Of a stretch of DNA of 64,000 bases, positions 11,458-23,192 are shown one piece after another. A program made the position numbers and the translations under genes. The notes beneath the pieces were generated by a model. That model saw only the letters and a program-made list of their open reading frames with translations, was not told the DNA's origin and ran no database searches. Position 1 is the stretch's first letter. Every line of letters starts with the position of its first letter. Origin of the DNA: Niebla homalea (taxonomy: Eukaryota; Ascomycota; Lecanoromycetes; Lecanorales; Ramalinaceae); assembly GCA_019925105.1 (NCBI GenBank), contig JAHGAU010000040.1:357481-421480 (forward strand), written 5' to 3'.

Positions 11458-13478
11458 ATGTCAATCGACGAGAAGGAGAGTCAGCCAAAGGAAGGCGATA
11501 TGGGTGGCAAAATGGCACCGCCAGCGCACAAGGATGATCAATCCGAAACTATCCATCCCTCGGGTCTCAAGCTCGTTCTGTTGATGATATCGATCTTTAT
11601 TGGCATGTTCCTAGTGTCCTTGGTGCGTCTTGGATGAGACTTCTAAAGGAGAGCACATCTATGGACGGATTTGCATACTGACCATGATGGTGCTTGCAGG
11701 ACCGCCTCATCATCTCAACTGCCATCCCTCAAATTACCAATGAGTTCCACTCAGCGGGTGATATTGGCTGGTATGGCACAGCGTACCTCCTTTCCAGCTG
11801 CGCTTTCCAGCTGGTGTTTGGGAAAATATACAAAATCTACGATATTAAGGTGACCTTTCTCACATCGGTCCTACTCTTCGAGGTCGGCTCAACCCTCTGT
11901 GGAGCGGCTCCAAACTCGATCGCTTTCATCCTCGGTAGATCAATTGCTGGCTTGGGGTCCGGAGGTGTACTCACAGGCGTGGTGCGTATCACGACTCCCT
12001 CTTCTCCTTGCCAAACTTCAACGACAGACGATATCCGACAATAATCGTCTCCCTCGAGCCTACCTCCTGTCCACGGATTCGCTAACACCAAAGTGTCTTA
12101 GTTTGTCATCATTGTTCATGCTGTTCCCCTACAGCAGAGGCCGAAATACCAGAGTCTCTTTGGTGCCATCTTTGGCATCGCTTCCGTACTCGGTCCAACA
12201 ATTGGTGGCGCCTTCACCACAGGCGTCACCTGGAGATGGTGCTTTTACATCAACCTGCCGTTGGGGGGTGTGGTCATGGTCTTGATCTTCTTCCTACTCC
12301 AACCGCCAGACCGGCCAAAGAACAATGCTACCATCAGAGACAAGCTGCGGCAGCTCAACATCCTAGGCCTGACATGCCTTGTTCCCGGTATCGTCTGCTT
12401 ATGTCTCGCCTTACAATGGGGTGGCATCACTTACCCTGTAAGTTGCGCGCCTTCATTTCCTTCCATCGGCCCCTTACTACTGCCTTTGGGCCACGAAGCT
12501 GACCGCATTCAGTGGAGCGAGGGGCGTGTCATTGGGGTGCTCGTGCTTGCCTTTGTGCTTTTGATCGCCTTCACCTTGATCCAAATCTGGAAGCCAGAGC
12601 AAGCCATTATGCCTCCGCGCATTTTTATCCAGCGCAGCATTGCCTCAGGTTTCTGGGTGAGCTGCTGTCTAGGCGCACATCAGACAATCTTTCGTGAGTC
12701 TGCCAAATTTCCGAACGAAGCATACATATCGTGAGCTAATGTCGGCGTGCCAGTGTACTACCTCCCCATCTGGTTTCAAGCCATTGACGGCGACTCAGCC
12801 ATGAAAAGTGGCATCGACCTTCTTGCCTTGGTATTGCCCATCGTACTCGCATCCCTCATCGCAGGTCAATTGACCTCCCGCATCGGCTATTACACCCCAT
12901 TCTTGATCCTTGGCGTCTGCTTCTCAGCAGTCGGCGCGGGCCTCCTCACCACCCTTGAAGTTGGGATCTCAAAGGGCAAGTGGGTTGGCTTCCAGATCCT
13001 ATACGGCTTCGGCTTTGGTTTGTGTAACCAAGCACCCAATATGGCTGCGCAGACGGTGCTTCCGCGTGAGGACGCCGCCATTGGGGGATCACTCATGTTC
13101 TTCGGCCAGCTGCTCTTTGGCTCTGTCTTCACCTCGGTTGGCGAGAACGTGCTTGACAAGCAGCTTGCGAATCGTTTGACCGGCATCCCAGGTATCAGTC
13201 CCCAAATGATTCAGAAAACCGGTGCCACCGAGCTCCTTGCACTCAGTAATTCCCGCGCCGCTGCACTGCTAGCCTACAATGACTCGCTGCGCGCGTGCTT
13301 CCAGGTCGGCCTCATCATGGCATGCCTGGCCATTGTGGGTGCTCTTGGCATGGAATGGCGAACGGTTCGGAAGAAGTCCTCAACCCAGGAGGACAAGGGT
13401 AAGCAGGCTACTCCAGAGGATAAGGCGGGTGGTGATCAAGCTGGGAAGCAAGCGCCAGAGGTTAAGGAAGAGGCATGA
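11458..13478 (+). CDS. MFS exporter, DHA2-type multidrug/secondary-metabolite efflux pump
   Basis: Five exons (11458-11622, 11700-11981, 12102-12437, 12513-12693, 12754-13478) with introns of 77, 120, 75 and 60 bp give 562 residues. A charged cytosolic N-tail with MSIDEKESQPKEG precedes repeated hydrophobic segments. Motifs are SLDRLIISTAIPQI after the first helix (motif D1 region of 14-TM drug:H+ antiporters), SIAGLGSGGVLTG, TWRWCFYINLPLGG (the DHA2 hallmark) and PMISQ-like GPTIGGAFT. The tail is Lys/Glu-rich (EDKGKQATPEDK). Located at the plasma membrane it would export the polyketide product and protect the producer. It sits inside the PKS cluster, convergent with the aldo/keto reductase gene. 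Confidence 0.93.
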
Positions 13479-13977
13479 GATAAGTGGTAGACCGGATTCT
13501 CGAGGAACCATGGCCCTGCATGGCCCTGCATAGCCCTGCATGTGTAAATCTCAGCGCCTCTCTGTACTTAGTGACCCGGATTTGCTTGAAGCGGTGATAA
13601 TAATCTCCTCTCACCAAAGACACATTTTCATCAACAGGCTCACATTGACAGCTGCCCACTACACCAAGACCTCACCTTTCCCATTAATCTACATCCTCGT
13701 GACCATCTCCACGTTAAGTGACCGGCTCCAAATCTCTGTCTGGTAGAGTTTGGAACCCATGCGAGGGATGTATTGGGCACCGTGGACGCTACAATTCTCC
13801 CTCTTTGTGGATCCCTACCAAAACACAAGGGCAGCATAAGCGAATTCACTCAGGAACCTGCTCGCCTCAAAAAGTGGCGAATACTTGTGGCACCACTGGA
13901 AGAGCCAATCGCATCTGAACGACCATTCATACTATAGGTACCCGCACACGCAAGAAGGCTTGAATCTTCCGACTCCC
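13479..13977. other. Intergenic, 3' flanks of MFS and AKR genes
   Basis: Convergent gene ends. A short direct repeat of the nonamer CATGGCCCTG with CATAGCCCTG lies at about 13509-13541. No gene recognised. Confidence 0.5.
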
Positions 13978-15216
13978 TTAAGCGTAGTATGTCGCACAGA
14001 CCCCCTTCACCATTTGCCAACCTTGGTTGAACGCCTCCACCATCTCCTCCGGCAACGGTCCCTTCTCCAGATTGACCAAATTCTCCTCCAGCTGTGCCAC
14101 GCTGCTCGCCCCAATAACGACTGCATCGCCGCATTCTTTTCTCATCAAGCTATGGTGACTGGCCCACCTGACCGCCGCCTCCGCGGTCGTCATCCCCAGC
14201 TTCGCGGCCACCGGCCTGATCACATCCAGGGCGTCAAAGTGGGCGTCGTTCCAGTACCGCTTGCGAAAGCCGGCCCCCTGCATCTTGTCCGGATCGAATC
14301 GACTGCCGGCCTCGTGTGCGGTGGTGGTGCGCTGGTACTTGTCCGTGAGCATCCCGCCGGCCACGGGGCTGAACTCGTAAAACGCGATGCCGTAGTGTCG
14401 CAGGCATGGGAACAGTTCCGGCTCGACCGAGCGCTGCAGCGCGTGGTATACCCCCTGGTAAACGTCCGGCTTCTTCCAGCCGTGGCGCTCGCAGAGCTCG
14501 CACATCTGCGCGACCTCCCACGCCGGATAGTTGCTGATGCCGAATCGCGCAAAGTAGCCAGCTTTGTACAGCTCGTTGACCGCCTCCAGTGTCTCCGCGT
14601 AGGGTGTTTTGCGCTGAGGTGGTTGAGAGTCAGCAGCCAGCAGCCAAGTTAGAAAGGAACGAAATGATGGGTGGTCAATGAGCAACGACAGCTCAGGCTT
14701 GTTGCTTCAAAACACATGCATCCTTCACCATGCAAAGAGATGTTGAGTTTGCTTACGTCCGGCCCGTGCAGGTACCAAATATCAAGCTTGTCGGTCTGCA
14801 ACGCCTGCAGGCTCTCTTGAAGCCCTGGCTTGAGTGCATCCTTCTTGTAGCTGTACCGCTTTGGGGAGAGCTTCGTGCCAATCACCATGCCCCGCTCCTG
14901 CCACTTCAGATGGCCCAGGTATTCCTCGGAGGAGCCGCCACAGTAGACACGCGCAGAATCGATCTCGTTGTGTCCGTGCCTCTGTAGTACGTCCAACATG
15001 GCAGCGCAGTCCTTCAGATCGTGCACGCGGGCTTGTTCAGCGCCTATTGGAGGGCGTCAGATACTGTGCTGATCTGCTTGCGGATATTCAAGTGCTTCAA
15101 GCGAAGGTGCAGCTCTGAAGATTGCAGATGGAGGGAAGGTAGATACTTTCTTTGCCTAGTGACATTGCACCAAACACCACCTTGAGTGCAGTCTTGACTT
15201 GGATGCTATCAGCCAT
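13978..15216 (-). CDS. Aldo/keto reductase, AKR7 (aflatoxin-aldehyde reductase) type
   Basis: Exons 15216-15147, 15043-14757 and 14613-13978 (introns 103 and 143 bp, GTATCT..TAG and GTAAGC..CAG) give 330 residues. The first exon encodes MADSIQVKTALKVVFGAMS. The catalytic tetrad of aldo/keto reductases is present: D52 and Y57 (EIDSARVY), K81 (VIGTKLSP) and H116 (WYLHGPD). NADPH-side features include FGISNYPAWEV, YEFSPVAGGML and the C-terminal VVIGASSVAQLEENL. It would reduce an aldehyde or ketone with NADPH in the cytosol. Its place at the outer edge of the cluster suggests polyketide tailoring or detoxification, but membership is less certain than for the core genes because a 1.2-kb gap follows. 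Confidence 0.92.
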
Positions 15217-16469
15217 CTTGACTATGCGCCTGCTCAATTTATCTCTCCCGATGTCAATTGGTCAACGTATCTCGTCGAGTGTGGGGACCGGCAAGAGTGA
15301 TTGAGCGAGTGAGTAAGTGAGTTGGTGAGTAGATGGTGTTCTCCAACATCGGATTATGTATCCGGCACCGTAGGACTTCCAGTACCCCTCCATCCAGCCG
15401 TCTCGCATCCTTTACAGCCACTTGAATGGCTCATCGGGGAGAGAGGAATCTCATCCTCTGCAACCATGAAGTTGTAGCTGTGTCTATTCCCGACCAGTTG
15501 TAAAGGAAAGACGATGTGGGCAATAAAACTCCGAAGGCCCAATACCTCCCGAATGCATCATCACCCCGAAAGTGCATGGAACGGCCAAAGAGGAGGGCCC
15601 GGCTACCAGTATACCCCGATTCTCTGCATGGACACGCTGCATGGACGTCGTCTGCACGTACAAGCTAGAAACGCCTGCATGTATATCTTCCTGAATCGGG
15701 TATGGGGGCTTTCTTTCCTATGGATATTGAGATATGTGGGCAGTAGCTCTTCATCGATCCTGGGTACAAACGTCCACCCCACTGATCCGCAGAGATTATG
15801 GTCCAAAGGCTCCACACTCGGGAGTCAATAGGCTCCACACTCGGGAGTCAATAGGCTCCACACTCGGGAGTCAAAGTTGCAGGACGCAGCCATGCTGCAT
15901 CGCAGCTGCATAAAAAGTGGGTCTTTTGATGGATTCCTCATATGATCGCTGGACTTAACAGCACGCAGACGCCCATGAACGTAGCTTCCAGATACAAGCT
16001 TATTCCCGTAGATCAGCGTCAATGGCTGCAGCAGTATCTTACGCTCCTTCCAGGAGACGCTTCGGCTTCTTGTGAAAAGGCCACGAGACGTCAGACGACC
16101 CTTAGCGTTGGAGACTGTTGCAGAGCTTTTCATTGTGTAAATGATGCGGACCGTGACGGAACGAAAGAGGGAGGGAAAGGTCGGAGAAAATCGGTAAGCA
16201 CGTATGATCTGATGACATGACGAAGACAGAATCTGGGGTAATACCCTCCTGGCACTGTTAAAACGTGCGTATTAATGTGAGCTTGACATTGTCGGTGTGG
16301 TTGTAAGAACAAGAAGATGGTAACGTCTTTAATTCCTGGCTACCACGCGACACAGTTGCTCAGAAATCGGAAAGCACAAATGCGCGCGGCATGCTGATCG
16401 GATCAAGACTTCTGGGAGGGTTTCTAGCCTCCATGGACGGCGCGAGCAGTTTCCTCAAATTTGTTGCTA
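15217..16469. other. Intergenic with 23-bp tandem repeat
   Basis: About 1.25 kb without a supported gene, between the AKR gene and the HeLo-pseudokinase gene. Contains the three-copy 23-bp array at 15807-15875. Probably the right border of the metabolite cluster. Confidence 0.5.
15807..15875. repeat. 23-bp tandem repeat, 3 copies
   Basis: Units AGGCTCCACACTCGGGAGT+CAAT begin at 15807, 15830 and 15853. The first two copies are identical; the third differs only at the last base. ACTC-GGGAGT within the unit is partly palindromic. Confidence 0.9.
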
Positions 16470-18523
16470 CTAGACCACGTCTCTGAGACTCTTCAGCTTT
16501 AATACACACCTCTCTTGGATATCAAGCGAGAACTCATCGAACTCATCAGCCTCATCATCGGCGTAGTCTTGCTCAAGGAAGGCCCTACTTTGCTGGCTGT
16601 CGAAGAGCGCTTGCGCCGCTGAGAAGCAGTCGTGAACAATCTGCGCGTACTCGTCGCCCATCGTAAATGTTAAGCCAGCTGCGATGCTATTCATAATCTC
16701 TTTTCCTTCCATTAGGAGTTCGTATCTCTGTTCAAGAAGAGCCGATACCTTGTCTGGCTCCTTATGTAGCTCGGCCACGTCGTGACGTTCGCGATTGAAC
16801 GTTTTGGGATCTGTGGTCGAAAAACTAGACACCGGAAGTCCTTGAATGCGCTGCCACAAGACACTGGCTAGTGGAGACCAGTATGCCAGCTCGACCAGAA
16901 CACACCCAAGGCTCCACAAATCAAATTGCTTGATGAAGGATTTCCTGCCCGAACCTATTGAATTTGGATGCCGATACAAGTCTTGTGCATCTCGCGAATT
17001 GGGATCTTCTGTGGTTTCGAGGGGATTGTCCGCCCTCGCAAACTCGTAGCCCCCGATGAAAGGCCGAAGTAAAGTGCCATGATCGACAATTTGCACGCCG
17101 TCTGCGCTGAAGAACAGGATGCTATCAGCACGGATGCCTTTGTGAAGCCATCCAGCGGTGTGGAGCTGAAGCACTGTCTCTGCGCAGGCCAGGGCAATGT
17201 CCAGGCGGTTGTTGAGGCTGGGTCGCAGTGAAGGATTGACGAGCAGATCGTAAAGGGAGAGCATTGCAGCATCTGGAGCTCGTCTCAGAATCTCGGGGAA
17301 TTCGAAGACATATGCGTAGCGAAGGAGATGCCGGCTGGTGCGGAAATATCCCAGGCAGGGAAGCGAATGAAATGTTGGGTCTTTCATTTCCGCGAGGAAT
17401 GCAGCGACGTTTGCCACCCGATGCTTCAGCTTAGGCTCAAGGTCAGTAGTAACGTTTTTCCATTCTATGACGACATGCTTTCCATCGAGTATACCTTTTT
17501 CACGCTGTATCTTATCGGACTTGGAGCCAGCACAGCGAGCAAGCTCACTAAAGTCCTTTCGAACGTTTGCGGGTGATTTGATAGGCGATGGGCTTCGGTG
17601 GACCAAAGTGGAAGTGGGGGAGAACGTTGAGGAGGATTGGAAGGACCCTAGCAAAAGGTGCGGTCAGCGACAGTATGATGATCTGTGATCTGACACGGAG
17701 TTGCAGCTCCACCAATGGATGCACAGTAATTGTGACTCCAAGGGGATCTCTTCAGGGTGGAAACACTGAATGTTGAGATCTGCTCACCCGTCTTTGACCG
17801 ACTGGAAGCTGAGATTAGGTTCAAGCGAAGAGCCTCTTGCTTCAATCTGGCAGATGCGGCAACGGCACCATCTACGGAGCCTAAGGGGATGTCCATGGCT
17901 TCAATGGTAGCTTTGTCCAGGCTCTGCGTGAGTATGAGTCGCATCATCTGATCATGGTCCAACGAGCTCGCCTGGTGGTCTATCGGATGCAGTGAGCCTT
18001 GGAGCTGCTTATTGAAATAGTGAATGTCTTTCAAGAGCAGCCTGAATCTTTCCGCGTCGACAGCTCCCCAAATGAGCTTTTTCCAGGCATTGTTTCTTCT
18101 GGAAAAGACCTTGGCCGTATCATTGACGAATGTAGGTCTTCCCTTATCTGCAAGCCGTCCGAACAGACGCTTAGGAGCATGTATTGTCCTGACCTCCTCT
18201 TCTGTGACATTGATCTCAAGCCCATAGTCTCTCTTCAGCTTATCGGTGTCCGTGAGCACTTGCTCGAGGTTTGCAAGCGTTCTCTGGACGAGCGACGCAT
18301 TGAAGACATTGAGCTCTGCCGGATCGTTGAGGAGGCCGACCGCATGAGCCCATCTACTGAGTGAGTAATACTCCCATTCAAGCTGACAAGCGAGTAGGTC
18401 GGCGCGACTGCCCAAGCCTTGGGCAGCTGATAAGAGAATGAAGCCTTTGATGCAACCATCGAAAAGTTGGACGCCCAAGGAGATGAAGCTTGCAATGGAG
18501 GCAGCTTCTCCAATGCCAGACAT
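16470..18523 (-). CDS. HeLo-domain pseudokinase
   Basis: Exons 18523-17788 and 17647-16470 with a 140-bp intron (GTGAGC..TAG) give 637 residues. The start MSGIGEAASIASF opens a HeLo (HET-s/LopB) domain of about 215 residues: GEAASIASFISLGVQLFDGC, LLSAAQGLGSRADLL and the helical LFGRLADKGRP/NNAWKKLIWG. A Ser/Pro-rich linker leads to a kinase fold (about 295-590) with a VIEWK lysine (K309). The catalytic loop reads HKGIRADS (H414, G416 where the catalytic Asp belongs) and the metal loop reads DHG. These losses predict a pseudokinase. HeLo domains of fungal incompatibility proteins form membrane pores when triggered, and the MLKL executioner bundle of animals is a distant relative. Divergent from a kinase-ankyrin gene 0.5 kb away. 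Confidence 0.85.
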
Positions 18524-19022
18524 CGAGAAGGATCGCAAGAAGGATCGATGGCGAGGATACTTGGTTTGTTGATCAGATACGTCATAGGCTTGGCTGGCTG
18601 ACTAAGACAGGGGCTAGAATAGTCTACGGTAGTCAAGAATGGGGGGAAGCATGGGCGGCGTCAAGGAGAGCGATCTTTTCGAGCAATATCACGTCCATGG
18701 GGATCAGGTGGGGCTCAGGAGTAATCAGGAGTAAGAATGCCTTGTGAAAAGACCGGCCCAGCCTTTCAACAGCGCATGAGGGGCGGTGAGTGGGGTTTTG
18801 GCTACCATTTCCATTTCCGCGACCAGGCTGTGATTTTCTTAACTACAATAAGCTACCTCACATGCAGGCTCACTATCATTCAGCGAACCAGGGATCAATG
18901 CAGCCCACCTTAATGGGGTCCGATGGGATTGATAAGTATCGGGCCCCATCCCAGACCTGACCTCGTGAATAATACAATCCTCCTGGCCGTCCGGCAATAC
19001 GATCCTGACCTCAACGCCAAAC
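18524..19022. promoter_or_regulatory. Shared divergent promoter of the HeLo-pseudokinase and kinase-ankyrin genes
   Basis: A 499-bp gap between two opposite start codons, short enough for a bidirectional promoter. No recognised binding site. Shared expression is inferred from layout only. Confidence 0.45.
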
Positions 19023-22000
19023 ATGTCCCGAATCAATGTTGCTACGGGCTCGGGTGGGCCCGTCCCTGACATAGTTCAGGAAATCAAATATCTTGTTTCG
19101 GCCAATTCAGGCGCTCAAGAGCTGGATGTGCAATTCGAGAACTTGTCCAATGCACTCATGGACGAGATCAAGAACCGGCAATGGTCCTCGCGACCGCGAA
19201 CGTGGTACATCTTGCATGAGATGAACAGGCTTGACACCATGACTGCTTTCATTTACCAGGGCCTGGATGATACCTCCTTACCGCACAGGAGGGGTTCATT
19301 GCCCGAAACCTTGAATGCAGACGACGCACGAACTTTCCTGGAACTGCAAGAACTAATACCGAGTGACATGCTCAATTTGGAGAAGGGAAAGCATGTCACA
19401 TTAAAGAGTGGCGACGTCATGTTTGAGAAGAAAACGCAGAAATTAGGTTATGGCAGTCAAGGGTGGGCAAACACGGAGACGTCCCTCTGCAACCCTCGCT
19501 AACAAGTAGATAGCACCACAGTTGTGGACAAAGTCACCAGCAAAGCTACAAGTAGAGTATATGCCAGGAAGCGCATTAGTCGTAAAATCTTTGGTCACGA
19601 CAAGAACGCGCAGAAAGTTTACCAGAACGAAATCAAGGCTCTCTCCCGGATCGAGAAGCAAGATCATCTCATAAGAGTAGTAGGTTCATATACTGACAGC
19701 AAATACTTTGCTATGATTCTCGAGCCTGTGGCCGATATGAGCCTGAAGGATTTCCTTACTAAGTGTTGTAATCCCGATGAAGAGAGTCGGAAGAAGTTGC
19801 AGACCTACTTCGGATGCCTTGCGCACACCGTCAGATACCTGCACGGAATTGAAATGCTTCACAAAGATATCAAACCTGAGAACGTCCTCTTGAAAAGCGG
19901 TCGTCTCATCTTGACAGACTTTGGTACGGCTTTTGATTGGTCTCAGACAGGGCAGAGTATGACCCAGAGCAATGCTAATGACGTGAGAACACCTCGATAT
20001 CAAAGCCCGGAAGTTGCCAGTGCTGGTGAGTTTCGCCGCTCGTCCGACATCTGGTCTCTTGGTGTGGTCTTCTTGGAAATAGCGACGGTGCTCCGCGGAA
20101 GGTCAGTGGAAGAGATGAATACGTTCTTGAAGAGCCAAGGAACCAAGAAGACTGCGATTTACGAGAATTTGGAGATGGCTTTGAGCTGGTTCGAACCCTT
20201 GAGAGCTAGCCGATTCGGCTCCATTGTCGATAACGAGCCTCTCGCTTGGATCAAGAAAATGCTAAATCGGACATTCTCTACCAGACCAACAGCAGATGAA
20301 TTGTTTGTTGAGATATCCGACTTTCAAGACGGCCTTTATTGCGGCGGATGCTGTTTAGATCAGGCTGACTCAGATGAAATGTCCAACAGCGACGGAGGCT
20401 TCCTGTCCAGTATCTCTGAGGCGGACGAACTGGATGAGCAGACGCAAGTGCCCATTCAGCAGCAGCCCCAGGACCGATCCTATGTGGCTTCGCAACCCGT
20501 TGACAACAACGTTTCTGGACAAGATCATCAGGTCCCCGGGGCTTTTCCTCTGCCTTATGAAATATATTCAGAACCCGTGGAATCAGCAAATCTTACAATC
20601 AAAACTCATCAACCGCGTTCTTCGAAAGGTAACTCAACCAACCACAAGAGCATCGTATCGAGTAATGTGACAAACCATAAACGCGCGCCCAAAAAGCGGC
20701 AGAATGAATCGAGCAGTCAGTTGGTAATAGTCCCCTCCACTCACAAGAAGCACCAAATAAGGGAAACGGGTAAGTCCTTCGCCGAAAGAGACACCTTTAT
20801 ACGATGGCTAGCAGCATTGCCGGAAAGATTCAGACCTCCTCCACGGGAACCAACCGGTACTGTCAAGCAACGTGCACGACCCTCGTTCGGATCTCAGCGC
20901 ATAGGACATTTTCTATCTACATTACCAGAGGAACCGCGCGACTTTCGTGATGCTTCGAATGATACAAAGGGCAATCAGACCTCACCATCTGCATGGACCA
21001 ATAACAGACGGAGCTGGACGTTTCCAGAGAATCTCTCGCGTGAAGCTCCAGACATGTATGATAACAAGCTCTCAAGATCGAACAGTCACGAGAACATGGC
21101 CTCAATCTCCCCTGGCTTGGACGAAGAGGAAGAGGAAGAGATGAGCCAATCTGCCGATCGACCTTTGTCGAAGCTTGTTCACTCTGCCAGCGAGTCCAAT
21201 CTTGCGATAGCAAGGGATTTGACCCCAGATGAATTTCGCAAGACCGTCAATGACCTGAAAACTTTCGCTACCAACATACCAAGCAAGCAGCGAGAGCAGA
21301 GTCCGCCTCCAACATACGTGGAGACGATGCTGGTCACACCTGACCAAGAAGCCTTGAAATCTAGCGAAGAGAGGACGTTGCCGATTCACAATTTAACGGT
21401 GGATGCACCGACCGCCACCAATGTTGTCGCTGGGCCAGGTGTGGAGCACTTAGCGCGTGCCGCCCAGGTACAGAAACCAAAGCACCGGGGCCCGGGTGGT
21501 GTCATGGAACCCTCTACAATGATCAAGTTAAGCACTTGGATAGACAAAGCTCCAACGCCTAGAAGGAAGCGTTTTGGCTCTGCTAGTGAAGTGAGGGCAA
21601 GGATCTTGGACACGAAGAGCGCGCAAGCCCCAACAACTGTCATGTCAGTGGGCGCACGAGAGAAACTTTCTCAGGGAAGGATTATGTTGAGATGGAACGA
21701 TAGAGCATACGGATACCTTCCCGCCTACATTGCAGACGGCAAAGTTGGTGCCGTGAGAGAGTTCCTGAGTGCCGGATGCAACCCAGGGACGATTGCCAAG
21801 CCACGATGGGCTCCTATTGTGAAGGCGATCAAGGGAAGAAGCATAAAGCACACAAAGTGCCTGAGTGCTCTTGTCACTTACGGTGTCAATACTAATGCGT
21901 CCCAGAGGGTTACCGGACGTACACCGCTCCACTACGCCATAGAGAACGAGCCATGGTCAGGTTACTCAACAGTGATTTATATCCTTCTAACGGCGGGTGC

Positions 22001-22739
22001 GAACCCCAATGCAGCAAGCCGAGCAGGAGACAAGCCTCTTCTGATGCTGTTAGGTGGGAGTGGTCTTTTACCCGAGGAAAAGCGAAATGCTCTATTACTT
22101 CTCCTCGCTCCCAACGTCGACATTGACCTTAATGTGGAGTTTTTGGGCACTCGAGACAACGCTCTACACTTGGCCATTCGTTTGAAAGATCCTTTTGTCG
22201 TGGACGCCGTACTGGAGAAGATGAAATCCAATGGATTCAGCTCTGACCGACTGCTGGACCAGGCAAATGGCAGCGGTTTCACGCCCCTTTTACTTGCGTT
22301 CTCGGTATTCAACTTCACCGACGATGAGCAGGAGGAGCTGCACATAATCAAGCTATTGCTTGAGTACGGAGCCAATCCCAATGAAGGGGACATTGGAAAA
22401 GGGGACACGCCTTTGCATCGCGTTATCCGTGATATTCGGAATGCTATAGCTCTCGAGCTGCTTTGTCGTCACTCTGCTAATCCTAGAATGCGCAATAAGG
22501 CGAACAGGACACCACTTGATCTGATACCTAAATCTCGTGGCAATGCCTCATCTGACGATTGGTTTTCATTTGCTGATAAGAGAATGCGTAACACGTTGAA
22601 GGATGATGATTTCCGACCTCCTGAGCTGATTGAATATTTGAGCGAGGAGTCTGCTGATATAAAATCTCACGTCGCTGGCACTCGCGGCAGCCATCGAGCT
22701 TCAAACGAGAAGAACCGCCAACGACATAAATCGAGATAG
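19023..22739 (+). CDS. Ser/Thr protein kinase with C-terminal ankyrin repeats
   Basis: Exons 19023-19462 and 19514-22739 with a 51-bp intron (GTGGGC..TAG) that splits the glycine loop give 1221 residues. After a 130-residue N-terminal region of unknown fold comes a complete kinase domain: LGYGSQG loop, RVYARKR lysine (K166), NEIKAL Glu (E186), HKDIKPEN (D265, K267, N270), TDFG (D282) and YQSPEV. A long low-complexity Ser/Pro/Gln linker (about 430-860) includes an acidic DEEEEEEM run. The end (about 870-1155) has ankyrin units: AYIADGKVGAVREFL, TPLHYAIENE..LLTAGANPN, ALHLAIRLKD, LLLEYGANPNEGD and TPLHRVIRDI. Kinase plus ankyrin resembles animal RIPK4 in architecture only. Likely cytosolic signalling kinase; the neighbour pseudokinase is a plausible substrate or partner. 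Confidence 0.9.
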
Positions 22740-23192
22740 GACCTTGGATAGCCTACTTCGAGCATTGGTTGTTTCAAAGTACGTGGGAAATGCCATCCTT
22801 TACCCATAACGTAGTGAATTATGTTTGGGAGCACGTGTATTGTGCTGAACTAAGGAGTCATTTGAAGCCTTAAATTGTCTGTGGGGTGAAAGCGGATCAA
22901 TGAGACTTCCTAAGACCGGGTGTATAATTTGTCGAGAGAATCTACTGACCAAGCTTTCACTCCGTTCCTATGGCATCTTTGGTCAGGTAGTGTCATATAT
23001 GTCGAAGAAGCCCGAGGTGTTAGCACAAATGACGTTACGCACCAAAGCGTCTGACTTTGTCTTCGGAACGGACCGAAGCTGGCATCCAACCTCAATACTG
23101 AATGATAATGATGACATTTTGAAGTACGATGAACTCTATTCTGTCCATCTTCCCCTCACTGAGACCAGTGACTGTAAGCTTCATCGTGGAGA
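22740..23192. other. Intergenic, nothing recognised
   Basis: 453 bp between the kinase-ankyrin stop and the GNAT start. An ORF from 22900 overlaps the next gene in another frame and lacks family features. Confidence 0.5.

Noticed and set aside
13885..14652. 255-codon open frame antisense to the aldo/keto reductase
   Set aside because: Shadow of the high-GC AKR exon; His/Leu/Arg-rich composition without domains.
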